This document shows, piece after piece, positions 15,425 to 24,200 of a DNA stretch of 52,486 bases (its first letter is position 1; the number at the start of each line of letters is the position of its first letter). Both the position numbers and the translations under genes were made by a program. The notes under the pieces were generated by a model. That model was not told where the DNA came from. It searched no databases and saw nothing but the letters and a program-made list of their open reading frames with translations. The stretch is from Mesotaenium endlicherianum (lineage: Eukaryota; Streptophyta; Zygnematophyceae; Zygnematales; Mesotaeniaceae). Location: NCBI GenBank assembly GCA_009602735.1, contig WELA01002976.1:1-52486 (forward strand). Direction: 5' to 3'.

Positions 15425-17401
15425 TTATTTACTCATGGCGAGCCTGAACCCGGTGGCATTGTTGCTGAAATCCAACTCATGTCCTTCGCGGTTGGATATG
15501 CGAGACGACCAGGATGATTGCATGAAGGAGCCGCCACGCAATACTTTTTGCGCACTTAACTCAGGGCCTATGGGATTGACACGTGTGCTATGGGAAAAAT
15601 AATCCTCTGCATAATAATCACTGCACCATTCCGATACGTTGCCACTCATATCGTAAAGACCCAACGGATTGGGCTTCTTACCACCAACCGGTGATGTTTT
15701 ATTGGCATTGTCTTTATACCACGCCACTTCGTTGGCATCCCTGCTGCCGGCATAGTAATATGATTTGTCTTCCAGCTTTCCACCTCTTGCGGCATACTCC
15801 CATTCGGCTTCTGTAGGCAGCCTGAATTTTTTGTTGGATAGTTTATTAAGCCGTTCAATGAAATCGTTCGCTGCTTTCCAACTGATCATTTCTACGGGAC
15901 AATTGGGACAATCCTTGAAGAAACTGGGATTATCGTCTTCCATAACCGCCGCCCAAATATGTTGTGTGAGTTCATACTTACTGATATAGAAACTATCCAC
16001 TGTAACAGTAATGGCCGGCTTTTCCCGTGTAGAACAACTCACGCCTACTTCATTGGTACAACCCATCGTAAACTGTCCGCCTTCTACCAATACCATGCTG
16101 CTGTCGAGCTCCTGCAAGGCCGCTGAAAGTGCTGCCGTACCATCATCAACATCATAATTGTTTGCTTTGAGCAGGGCCATAACTTCAGACCGGCTGCCGA
16201 ATTTGGTAAGTAACACCTTGAGTTGTTTTTTCTTTTCTATCCGGCTCATGATTGCAGGAAAGAACCGGGCTCCTTTTTCGATGAACAATTTGATCACATC
16301 GGTATCTGCATTGATGCATGCATGCGCCAGGGGTGTGGCGTAAATCTCTTTATTTTCTGCAAACCGGCCGCCGTAATTGTTGACGCCCACGCCGTGTTCA
16401 AAGAGGTAACGAAAAACAGTGGTATCGCTTTTTACATCGAGTGCATAATCGATGATCCTTTTGCCGCCGATGATCGCTTCTTCCAGGCTGTCTTTCCGGA
16501 TAAAAAAACCAATATCGCTGCTTCGCGATGCCTTCAATGCAATTTCGATATTATCGCTTAGCGGCGCTTTACCTGCCTGAACGGCATCAATGAAACGGTA
16601 AGATTCGTCCCTCGTGATCTTGTCCTGGTCAATTTTGATCTCTTTGAAGAAACGATCCCGTTCATCTTTCATGGTGAAAGCCACTGCAGAATCGGAATAG
16701 TTTTTAACCAGTGATGCCAGTTGATTCTTATCGTTCAGAAAAAGATCCCTGGATTTCAATACCTGGTCAGTAATACCGCTTTCGCCTTTCCTGATCTTTA
16801 TTATCAGCGTTTGCAACGCGGTTTTATCATTGAAAATTTGTTTGATCCAATCCCTGATGCGGCCCTCTGCTTCATTTAAAGAAGCAATATGTTGTTGTTT
16901 GAGCGCTTCCTGTGCTTCTTTTATCCTGCGCAATTCTTCGAGCTTTTCCTGGTGTAACTGATCATCTTTAACAGGGGTATCATCTACTTCCGGAAAAGTA
17001 ATAACGATATTACGCCCTGCGTCTTTATCCTGCACAACGAAAGAAGTATCGTACTGTGTTCCCTGTCCATCACTGAGTGAAATGCGCATTTCATCTGTAT
17101 TGTTGAGCGGGACCCGTTTAGACATCCCAGCCTTGATCTTACCTGCTTCGCTCTCATTGATACTTACGTTGATGGTAGTGCTTTTGCTGGCCTTGAGTAC
17201 CAGGTAAGCAAATGCACCTTCTTTTTTCTCTTCATTATCATCCCGGAATTTTACCTGCGGTTTAGTACCTGTTTTTTTCTTCGAATCAGTACCTGTCTTG
17301 GTATTGGTAGGGGCTTTGATGAGCTGGGCAGCAGCATCCATGACCATCACACAGGCAGCCAGTAAGAAAATGGATTTGAGTAAACAGCGCTTCATAAGCA
17401 T
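15425..17401 (-). CDS. Exported ankyrin-like/SUMF1-domain protein
   Basis: 658 residues. The signal peptide ends near MDAAAQ. A charged and helical region (to about 250, including a likely coiled coil at 140-180) is followed by ankyrin-like repeats (about 285-410, for example IDYALDVKSDTTVFRYLFEHG and TPLAHACINADTDVIKLFIEKGA) and a C-terminal SUMF1/FGE-fold domain (about 435-658) with GGQFTMG, FRLPTEAEWEYAARGG, GLYDMSGNVSEWC and VLRGGSF. The two cysteines that make FGE catalytic are replaced (RGGSFMQSSWSS), so it is unlikely to modify sulphatases. It is the last gene of the kinase operon, nine bases after the Hsp70 stop. A role as a periplasmic sensor or ligand-binding partner, like TagR of type VI systems, is inference. 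An ATG at 17395 is an alternative start. Confidence 0.82.
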   Translation of the reverse strand: MLMKRCLLKSIFLLAACVMVMDAAAQLIKAPTNTKTGTDSKKKTGTKPQVKFRDDNEEKKEGAFAYLVLKASKSTTINVSINESEAGKIKAGMSKRVPLNNTDEMRISLSDGQGTQYDTSFVVQDKDAGRNIVITFPEVDDTPVKDDQLHQEKLEELRRIKEAQEALKQQHIASLNEAEGRIRDWIKQIFNDKTALQTLIIKIRKGESGITDQVLKSRDLFLNDKNQLASLVKNYSDSAVAFTMKDERDRFFKEIKIDQDKITRDESYRFIDAVQAGKAPLSDNIEIALKASRSSDIGFFIRKDSLEEAIIGGKRIIDYALDVKSDTTVFRYLFEHGVGVNNYGGRFAENKEIYATPLAHACINADTDVIKLFIEKGARFFPAIMSRIEKKKQLKVLLTKFGSRSEVMALLKANNYDVDDGTAALSAALQELDSSMVLVEGGQFTMGCTNEVGVSCSTREKPAITVTVDSFYISKYELTQHIWAAVMEDDNPSFFKDCPNCPVEMISWKAANDFIERLNKLSNKKFRLPTEAEWEYAARGGKLEDKSYYYAGSRDANEVAWYKDNANKTSPVGGKKPNPLGLYDMSGNVSEWCSDYYAEDYFSHSTRVNPIGPELSAQKVLRGGSFMQSSWSSRISNREGHELDFSNNATGFRLAMSK

Positions 17402-17410
17402 GCAATCGGG

Positions 17411-18931
17411 TTATAGATAATTGTTCAGGTAAATATTGTCCAGCAAAGATTTTTGTTGCAGGAAATCGTATTTGTATCCCGATTCCTTGCGGATGAATTC
17501 GAATTTGATGTCACGGCCGTTTTCTGCATTTTTCAGTTTAATGCCAATGGTGCCATTCAACCTGTTTTCCACATTCACTTCCAGCAGAAATTCTGAGACC
17601 GGTCCAAAAGGCCCTGCTTTGATAGTGCCCAATTTGTGCAGGTCTTCCTGCGGATCCCAGAATTGACATAATTCAATCAAAACGAAATCGGTTTTGCTGG
17701 GGTTGATGCGATACACTTTTTTAGATGAAACAGGCAGGGGTATATTCCGGTGGATCAACAGATCGATTTGTTGCCTGTTGCTGTTCGATAATAATAAGCC
17801 AATATTATAGGTGCTAACACTTCTCAGCTCAATGGGTGTTACCAGCGAACTGCTGCCACTGCTGAACGAAGCAGCATAAAGGGCTGCACCTTTGGCCACG
17901 CTGCTTAAAGGCTGGTGATAAATGAGTTCCTGGTGCGGAGCGATCTTTTGCTTCCAGAAATTATACACCAGCTTGCTGCTCGATGTGCCGCCTATCAATA
18001 CCAGCTTACTGACATCGGTAAATTGCATACCGAGGGAACGCAAACACCTGTTGACGGCCTGTTCTGTTTTGGTAATGAGTTGGGTAGCTCTCGCAGCATA
18101 GCCGTCGTAATAGAAAGTAGATTCGAAAGCATCCCTGCCTATCATGATCCATTTACTGATATTGGCAGGAGTAGCTGCATCATTCAATTCTATTTTGATG
18201 TTTTCTGCAATTTTCTGAACACGGTTATTGGTGAGTTTATCGGAAGGGAAGGGTACGCCAAATGCTTTCTCATAGTCGGCCCGGATGGTTTCCTGTACAA
18301 TCTCATCGAACTCTTTTCCACCTAATTTGTTTACACCATCTTTGGCAATCACATTCAGTTGTGTGCCCGATTTGGTGATGAGTGTAAGGTCGAATGTGCC
18401 GCCGCCAAAATCATAAATGAGTATGATCTCTTCGTCTATTTTTTTGTTACTGCTCCCGTAAAACAGCGCTGCGGCCACGGGCTCTTCCACGATGGCGCTG
18501 AGCTCCAGTTCGGCCAGCCTGGCGGCTTCAATGACAGATTTCCTTTGCACATCGTTGTAATGGGCAGGCACCGTGATCACAGCCTGCTTGAAACCATCGG
18601 GCAGGTACAGCTCCGCATCGTTCTTCACTTTTCGAATAATCAGTGAGGCTACTGTTTCACTGAACCAGGCATTGTTGTCATCGTCGAAATAAACCGGGTC
18701 CTGCGTTCCGAAACTTCTTTTGAAATAGGAGATGATCTGTTTATCCGGCAATGATTCGTAAAGACTTTCTGCAAAGCCACCCGCATAAGCCCGGTTCCCT
18801 TCAATGATGGCAATGGAAGGTGTGATCTGCTGGTCTTTGTTGTTGGCGTCGGGTATCAGCACAGGGCTTCCATCCCTGCTGAGGGTGGCGGCTACTGTAT
18901 TGCTGGTTCCCAGGTCAATGCCCAATACCAT
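17411..18931 (-). CDS. Short Hsp70-family protein
   Basis: 506 residues against about 640 for DnaK. The nucleotide-binding domain is complete: GIDLGTSNT at 4-12, VITVPAHYND, EEPVAAALFYG, IYDFGGGTFDLTL and LIGGTSSS near 315. About 125 residues of beta-rich sequence follow from ~375, matching the substrate-binding beta domain, but the helical lid and the acidic C-terminal tail are absent. It should bind ATP and possibly clients, without a lid. It starts two bases after the preceding gene, so expression is tightly coupled to the putative pseudo-dynamin. No GrpE or typical DnaJ is nearby; the FHA gene two positions upstream has a J-like N terminus. Confidence 0.9.
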   Translation of the reverse strand: MVLGIDLGTSNTVAATLSRDGSPVLIPDANNKDQQITPSIAIIEGNRAYAGGFAESLYESLPDKQIISYFKRSFGTQDPVYFDDDNNAWFSETVASLIIRKVKNDAELYLPDGFKQAVITVPAHYNDVQRKSVIEAARLAELELSAIVEEPVAAALFYGSSNKKIDEEIILIYDFGGGTFDLTLITKSGTQLNVIAKDGVNKLGGKEFDEIVQETIRADYEKAFGVPFPSDKLTNNRVQKIAENIKIELNDAATPANISKWIMIGRDAFESTFYYDGYAARATQLITKTEQAVNRCLRSLGMQFTDVSKLVLIGGTSSSKLVYNFWKQKIAPHQELIYHQPLSSVAKGAALYAASFSSGSSSLVTPIELRSVSTYNIGLLLSNSNRQQIDLLIHRNIPLPVSSKKVYRINPSKTDFVLIELCQFWDPQEDLHKLGTIKAGPFGPVSEFLLEVNVENRLNGTIGIKLKNAENGRDIKFEFIRKESGYKYDFLQQKSLLDNIYLNNYL

Positions 18932-18933
18932 AG

Positions 18934-20616
18934 CTAAAGTTTTAAATCTTTTTCAATTGCTGTTACCATATTGTTGTACTGAACAACAAGTTTGTCTCGA
19001 ACCTGTGCAGCTGCCTGCACATTGCGCAGCAGCAGGTCCACGCTCATTTGCTGTTTCGCCTGTTGTTTTTTTTCTTCACGCATCCGGTTGGCTTTTTGCA
19101 ACTGTGCCTCCCGGATATTTTTCTCCATCTGCTGGCCGATATTCTGGTTGGTGTCTACCAACCACCGGGCAATATGCGAGGTCCAGTCTTGACTGCTGTC
19201 GCTGAACATGCGCTTTGCTTCTTGTTGCAGTAACTCTTTGGCTTTGTTCAGTTCTTTTTGAAATTCTTCCGCTCTCCTTTTGGGAATGCGTTTGCGTAAG
19301 TCGGATATGCCATAGCCGATCAGCGACAAAGAGATCAGTCCGGTGCTCACTTTAACCCACATGGCCATGTGCTTGAACAGGCTCATATCGCCAGCTGTTG
19401 CAATTACCGAGAGCGGCGCCAGCAATCCGCCGATCACCACTGTTAGTCCTGTATAATCTTTCAGCGCTACCAAATATTCCATAGTGCCTTTTTTAACGAG
19501 CTCACCAGTATAGGTTTTATTCATGTAGCAGAAAGAATGAATGGCCTGTTCTTTATCGGGGAAGAGGGGATAAATCCCCTCAGGATTCACCGCTTTAATA
19601 CCTTTGCTCCTGAGCTGTATGTTCGCCTGTGTAAGCATATCTTCAAAAGAACTTTTGATGAAAGCTTCGTCTTTGCCTAGTTCAGTCCTGATATTGGCTG
19701 ATACAGTAGCAATAAATTGTTCCAGGAAATCTTTAGGGATAGATGCATCCAGCTTCTCTTTTTTCTCCGCTACCGTTTTTTGTTCCAGTTCTGTGAGGCG
19801 ATTGCTTTGTTCAACGGCCACCATAGAAAAGCGGCCTGTATTGGGTTTGTTGAGGTCTTCGTATTTGGCAGTATAACTTTTTTCCAGTTCTTGTGCGGTT
19901 TTCCGGATGAGTTGCCTGAGGTTGATGGTCAGCTCGCTGTTGTTGAGCGCTTCCTCTTCTTTCCGTGTGATATGGGTATTCTGACTCACCAGTAGCTTAC
20001 GGGTTTGCGCGGCCCTGGTTTCCGATGCCAGTATCTCATCTAAAAAAAGGAAGGCCGGTCGGATACTGTTGAGACAGGATAGTTGTTGCAACTGCTCAAG
20101 CGAAGACGGATGAATATCAGCAGTGAGAATAGTTGAAAGGTGTCCGCTATTAACTTTTTCCGGCGGCAGGAAAAAAATCTTGACCGATTGTTCCGATTGA
20201 GCGATGAGGCTTTGAATGTTGTGGGTGTTTCCCAACAGGTCAACCAGGAACATGGCCCGGTAACCATTATTTTCTTTTTTGAAATAACGGATCAGTGCAT
20301 CACACTCCTGCATGGCTTCATCCCAGATGATGAATGCGATGGAAGGGATTGGGTCTTCAAAAACGCGCACCGTATAATTGAGTTCGTTTTTGATCAGGAG
20401 TTTATAAGGAGTTTCATTTTCCTGTAGCGATTGCATGATTTTTTTGCCTGCTGCACTAGCATTGGTGCAACAGAACAGGTCGATATGAAAAGCGGTGTTA
20501 TCGGCAATACGCCTGATTTTCCGGCCAGACTCTTCCAGGAAACCGGCGAAGCTGGATACAGGTAATTCCTTCAGTAATTCATTGAAACCATCAGCGATAT
20601 GAAGCAATTCTTTCAT
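18934..20616 (-). CDS. Two-TM protein resembling a decayed dynamin-like GTPase
   Basis: 560 residues, no family recognised with certainty. An alpha/beta N-terminal part (1-200) has alternating hydrophobic strands and helices: HIDLFCC at 44-50, then TNASAAGKK at 51-59 where a P-loop would be, FIIWDE at 95-100 and AMFLVDLLGN at 121-130. Helices with coiled-coil character follow (200-340), then two TM segments (about 389-408 and 417-437) and a strongly charged helical region (440-545, EEFQKELNKAKELLQQEAK and similar). This order resembles bacterial dynamin-like proteins with a membrane paddle, but a true GxxxxGKS is missing. The reading is inference; a novel membrane scaffold is the alternative. 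It lies between the FHA and Hsp70 genes, gaps 12 and 2 bases. Confidence 0.7.
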   Translation of the reverse strand: MKELLHIADGFNELLKELPVSSFAGFLEESGRKIRRIADNTAFHIDLFCCTNASAAGKKIMQSLQENETPYKLLIKNELNYTVRVFEDPIPSIAFIIWDEAMQECDALIRYFKKENNGYRAMFLVDLLGNTHNIQSLIAQSEQSVKIFFLPPEKVNSGHLSTILTADIHPSSLEQLQQLSCLNSIRPAFLFLDEILASETRAAQTRKLLVSQNTHITRKEEEALNNSELTINLRQLIRKTAQELEKSYTAKYEDLNKPNTGRFSMVAVEQSNRLTELEQKTVAEKKEKLDASIPKDFLEQFIATVSANIRTELGKDEAFIKSSFEDMLTQANIQLRSKGIKAVNPEGIYPLFPDKEQAIHSFCYMNKTYTGELVKKGTMEYLVALKDYTGLTVVIGGLLAPLSVIATAGDMSLFKHMAMWVKVSTGLISLSLIGYGISDLRKRIPKRRAEEFQKELNKAKELLQQEAKRMFSDSSQDWTSHIARWLVDTNQNIGQQMEKNIREAQLQKANRMREEKKQQAKQQMSVDLLLRNVQAAAQVRDKLVVQYNNMVTAIEKDLKL

Positions 20617-20628
20617 GATAGCTGTTGT

Positions 20629-21282
20629 TTAGAATACATCGATCACCACCGTTTTCATGTACTCGCTTTCTTCCACTTCCTGCACAATTTTATGTATGCT
20701 GGTATTATTCAACCGGATGATCAGTTTGGTAACGCCCACCTGTATGGTGTCGTTATTCCCGATCGTTACTTTCTGCGCAATCCTTTGGCTGTTGCCATTG
20801 ATATAAGTGCCGTTTTTGCTGGGCTTTCCTCCATTGCCGGTGGCATCATCGCTGATCACAATCTGCAAAGGATCTACATTGGTCACTTCAAGCAATGCAT
20901 GTGTTCTGCTTACATAAGGATCGTCATCCAATACAATGGTAGGACTGCCGGGCTGTGAATTCCTGCCAATGTAATTCTTGCCATAATACAAGGGAAAGGT
21001 TTTGGCAGATTGGTTCTCGGTATGCCGGATGAGCCAACCGATCTCTGTTTTAGCGGCAGTTGATGCTGGTTTCGCTTCAGATCCTTTCGCCCCAATGAAC
21101 TCTGCCCTCATCTGCTTTACTTTTTCGGTATTGGCAATGTGCAGCTGACGCAGGAATTCATTCGGTGCATTTTCAGAAAGGCGCTGAAAATAAGCTAGCT
21201 TATCGTTCAGGCGCACGCGGATATCGGCATCAGAAGCCGACTCGGGTAGCTCTAAAAATTCGAGCACTTCGTTTCTTGTCAT
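20629..21282 (-). CDS. FHA-domain protein with J-like N terminus
   Basis: 217 residues. The FHA domain (about 95-195) shows the phosphothreonine-binding signature: NYIGRNS, DPYVSRTHALLEV, SKNGTYING and IGNNDTIQVG. It should bind phosphothreonine peptides made by the kinase encoded upstream. The first ~62 residues (VLEFLELPESASDADIRVRL, then two helices) have the spacing of a J domain, with a NAP sequence where HPD would stand, so any J activity is doubtful. The ATG at 21282 is preferred to an upstream GTG at 21288. It sits between the phosphatase and the two-TM protein in the operon. Confidence 0.88.
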   Translation of the reverse strand: MTRNEVLEFLELPESASDADIRVRLNDKLAYFQRLSENAPNEFLRQLHIANTEKVKQMRAEFIGAKGSEAKPASTAAKTEIGWLIRHTENQSAKTFPLYYGKNYIGRNSQPGSPTIVLDDDPYVSRTHALLEVTNVDPLQIVISDDATGNGGKPSKNGTYINGNSQRIAQKVTIGNNDTIQVGVTKLIIRLNNTSIHKIVQEVEESEYMKTVVIDVF

Positions 21283-21324
21283 AATCACTGTATTTTAATG
21301 GCCACACGATTCCCTGTTACAGGA

Positions 21325-22290
21325 TCAATGGGGCTTGCCAGGTTGTTTTGCAACAGAATCTTGTTGCACCGCCTCCTTTTTCTGCGGGTGTGTCATCATA
21401 ATTGATTTACTGGTATCTGGCTTCATAGGGGAGGAAATCTGTGTATGGCGGTTACCTGATGATCGCTGGTAAGCGTACCAAGCTCCTGCTATCAATAATA
21501 ACAGAAGTAAAACGGGAAATAACCTGCTTTTTGCGGCAACCTTTTTTTTCAGGCTGTTTATGTGCAGGAGGTACATAGAATAATTGTCCTTTGTGTTATT
21601 GCGGCAAAGCGCATCTATGACCTCGCTGTAATTACTAACGGGGTTATAAGGAAATAATATTGTTGCAAAGTGATCTTCTGTGAATTGCTCCATCAGTCCG
21701 TCTGTGCAAAGCAGGAACCAATCATCTTCCCTGATATCGCTAAGCACGGTATAAGTAATATCGGATGGATGCGTATGTGTACTCAGGCTGCGGGTGATAA
21801 CATTCCGCTGCGGATGCACGAGGGCTTCTTTTTCTGTGATCACGCCTTGTGCAACCAGTGTGGCTACCAGTGAATGGTCTTTACTTTTATAAACGGGAAT
21901 GCCATTGCGAAGCTGGTATATCTTGCTATCGCCACACCAGGCGATATAGGCATTGTGCTGACTGAAGAGCAGCAAAGCAAGCGTAGTGCTGGTAGTTGCA
22001 GCCGCAGGGTGGGTAAGAATATAATCGTGTACCTGCTGCTGAAAGGAAGCCAGCGCTTCATCGAGTTTGTTTTTGAAAGCCTGCTCTGAATCGACCATCG
22101 CTGTGGCCAATATGTTATAATAACAACGCGTGGCTATATCAGAAGCCACTTCGCCAAAGCTGCTGCCTCCAACGCCATCGCATACAATGAACAATGGGAT
22201 ATCCTGCGGCAGGTATCTCTTAGGAAGAATGGCGTCTTCCAGGTTTTTTCTGCCACCGATTTCATTCAATGTGAATGCCCTGATGTTCAT
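21325..22290 (-). CDS. PP2C-type Ser/Thr protein phosphatase with TM anchor
   Basis: 321 residues. Metal-binding and catalytic motifs of the PP2C family are present: NLEDA (Asp19), CDGVGG (37-42), AWCGDSKIYQLR near 117-128, LLCTDGLME near 195 and NTKDNYS near 232. A hydrophobic segment follows (about 257-276), then a ~45-residue Ser/Pro/Lys-rich tail outside the membrane. It should remove phosphates placed by the adjacent kinase, whose gene ends 15 bases upstream. This kinase-phosphatase-FHA order is the same set used in bacterial phosphothreonine switches. Confidence 0.93.
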   Translation of the reverse strand: MNIRAFTLNEIGGRKNLEDAILPKRYLPQDIPLFIVCDGVGGSSFGEVASDIATRCYYNILATAMVDSEQAFKNKLDEALASFQQQVHDYILTHPAAATTSTTLALLLFSQHNAYIAWCGDSKIYQLRNGIPVYKSKDHSLVATLVAQGVITEKEALVHPQRNVITRSLSTHTHPSDITYTVLSDIREDDWFLLCTDGLMEQFTEDHFATILFPYNPVSNYSEVIDALCRNNTKDNYSMYLLHINSLKKKVAAKSRLFPVLLLLLLIAGAWYAYQRSSGNRHTQISSPMKPDTSKSIMMTHPQKKEAVQQDSVAKQPGKPH

Positions 22291-22305
22291 TGTTAGTAAT
22301 TGTTT

Positions 22306-24195
22306 TTATTCAGCTGGATCCGCTGCCAGCCTGAACCCGATGTTTTTATTTCTTTTGCTCATTACTTCTGCATTGCGTGCTTTGGCATGAACAAAAAAGA
22401 TATCATTCTCATAATCGCCGCCCCGCAACACTTTTCCCTGCATGGGGGAGGGTTGCAGGTACGGGCCATACCAATCTTCACACCATTCATACACATTGCC
22501 CAGCATATCATAGATGCCATGCGCATTCGCCTGCCGGGTACCCACCTGGTGCGCTTTTTTGTTGGAATTCGTAACATTCCAGCTAACAATATTCAATGCA
22601 GTTTGTTCTTCCGTAGCAGCAGTATTCAACGCTGCAAACTCCCATTCTGCATCGGCAGGTAAACGGAATTGTTTGAAAGGAAATGTTTTGCCTTGTGCTT
22701 TCATTGCCGATAACAGTTTGTTGAGTTGCGCAATGAAAGCTTTCGCATCTTCCCATGAAATACTGTCGGCCGGGAAAAGCGATAGGCTGGTATCTGTGTA
22801 GCGGTTGTCTTTCATGATCGTTTTCCACTCAGCCTGTGTCAGCTCATAGGCATCGAGCAGGAAAGGTTTTACAGTAACGGGATGCTCCGGACCATCGAGG
22901 TTCCGTTTGGGATCATTGGTGCCCATGGTAAAACTGCCTCCCCGGATATATTTCATAGAGGAAGCCAATGCAGACAATACCTGTTCCTGTTTTGTATCTA
23001 CTATGGATTTATTGATAAGATTGCCCGGTGCAAAATATTTGCTGTATGCCCAGTATCCGAATCCCGCCATTGCGAGTACTATCACTATTGAAAACAACAC
23101 GGCCCCTGTTTTTTTCTTTTTAACAGGTACTGTTTCCAGTTCTTTCGGCTTCTTTGTTTTCACGATAGTCACTGCGCCATTGCTTTCATCTGGCACGATA
23201 TGTTCGGCGGTCTTTTTTTTGCCTGCCTGCTTTTTACTCTTAGCAATATGAGTGGCTACCGGTATGGAAATTTCCAGTGTTTCATCGTTGGAATCAGTGG
23301 AAGTACCAACAAAATGCAGCAACGCTGTGGATTGATCCTGCTGGTTTTTGAAAAGACCGATCAATTCATCGATGTTGCTGGTCCGTTTGTTGGCATCGGA
23401 AACAATGCATTTGCGCAGTACCGACCTGAAAGGCTCTTCCAGTTTATCCAACCTATCACCAATGCCTTCAGCATTGACGATCTTAGATATCATTTGCGCG
23501 GCCGATGTATCGCCGGAACGGGAACCAAAAAGCATATTGCCCGTGAGCAGGTAATAGGCAGTAACGCCAAAAGCCCAGATATCTACATTATAACTGATCT
23601 TTTTATTGATGCCATACTTTTCCGGGTTGAATTGCTCGGGCGCCATGTATTCAATAGTACCCAGGAGTATGGAGGCGCTGGCCTGGCTGGAATCGGCATT
23701 CTTGCTGATACCAAAGTCGGCGATCTTGGCCACCAGCCTGTTCTGCTTATCCCGTCCCAGCAGGATATTCTGCGGCTTAATGTCGCGATGGATCATGCCC
23801 TCATTGTGCAGGTATTTCAATCCCTCCAATACATCAATCAACAATTTTTTGAGTTGCTCGGTGGTGAGCGGATGCTGGCTCATATAGGTCTTGAGCTGAC
23901 CTTCCTGCACAAATTCCATCACACCGATCTGCACGTCTTCTTCCTGGCCATGCAAATTGCGGCTGGCCAGGGTTTCCACACCATAATATTTAACGATGTT
24001 GGGATGAGATAAAGTGATGGCTTTTTTGATCTCGTTGATGATGGTGTACTTGTTGGACTGCTCCTGCGGATGGAAGAACTTCAAAGCCACCGGCATTTCC
24101 AGTATCTTGTCATACGCTTTGTAAACGGTAGCAAAGCCACCTTTCCCCAGCAGATCCATTTGCGGATCATAGACGTATTTGTTCAGTATTTCCAT
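22306..24195 (-). CDS. Transmembrane Ser/Thr kinase with SUMF1-fold sensor domain
   Basis: 629 residues. The kinase domain occupies about 1-285: GKGGFATV at 17-24, catalytic Lys39, HRDIKPQN at 136-143, DFG at 160-162 and APE at 185-187, all intact. A basic linker (310-362) leads to a TM segment (about 364-385) and an extracytoplasmic SUMF1/FGE-fold domain (about 414-629) with GGSFTMG, FRLPADAEWEFAA, GIYDMLGNVYEWCEDW and VLRGGDY. The FGE catalytic cysteines are absent from the RGGDYENDIFFV segment, so the domain is likely a sensor or docking module. It is the first gene of a six-gene operon and has an inverted repeat just before its start. It probably phosphorylates the FHA partner and others. 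Confidence 0.93.
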   Translation of the reverse strand: MEILNKYVYDPQMDLLGKGGFATVYKAYDKILEMPVALKFFHPQEQSNKYTIINEIKKAITLSHPNIVKYYGVETLASRNLHGQEEDVQIGVMEFVQEGQLKTYMSQHPLTTEQLKKLLIDVLEGLKYLHNEGMIHRDIKPQNILLGRDKQNRLVAKIADFGISKNADSSQASASILLGTIEYMAPEQFNPEKYGINKKISYNVDIWAFGVTAYYLLTGNMLFGSRSGDTSAAQMISKIVNAEGIGDRLDKLEEPFRSVLRKCIVSDANKRTSNIDELIGLFKNQQDQSTALLHFVGTSTDSNDETLEISIPVATHIAKSKKQAGKKKTAEHIVPDESNGAVTIVKTKKPKELETVPVKKKKTGAVLFSIVIVLAMAGFGYWAYSKYFAPGNLINKSIVDTKQEQVLSALASSMKYIRGGSFTMGTNDPKRNLDGPEHPVTVKPFLLDAYELTQAEWKTIMKDNRYTDTSLSLFPADSISWEDAKAFIAQLNKLLSAMKAQGKTFPFKQFRLPADAEWEFAALNTAATEEQTALNIVSWNVTNSNKKAHQVGTRQANAHGIYDMLGNVYEWCEDWYGPYLQPSPMQGKVLRGGDYENDIFFVHAKARNAEVMSKRNKNIGFRLAADPAE

Positions 24196-24200
24196 GCGGT

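Noticed and set aside
23200..24012. A 270-codon open frame on the plus strand within the kinase gene
   Set aside because: It lies wholly antisense to a well-supported kinase domain and shows no recognisable motif, so it is a shadow.
15425..24195. Reading the kinase operon as an anti-phage defence island
   Set aside because: No nuclease, toxin, transposase or other effector is present, and the exported SUMF1 parts fit envelope sensing better. It cannot be excluded.
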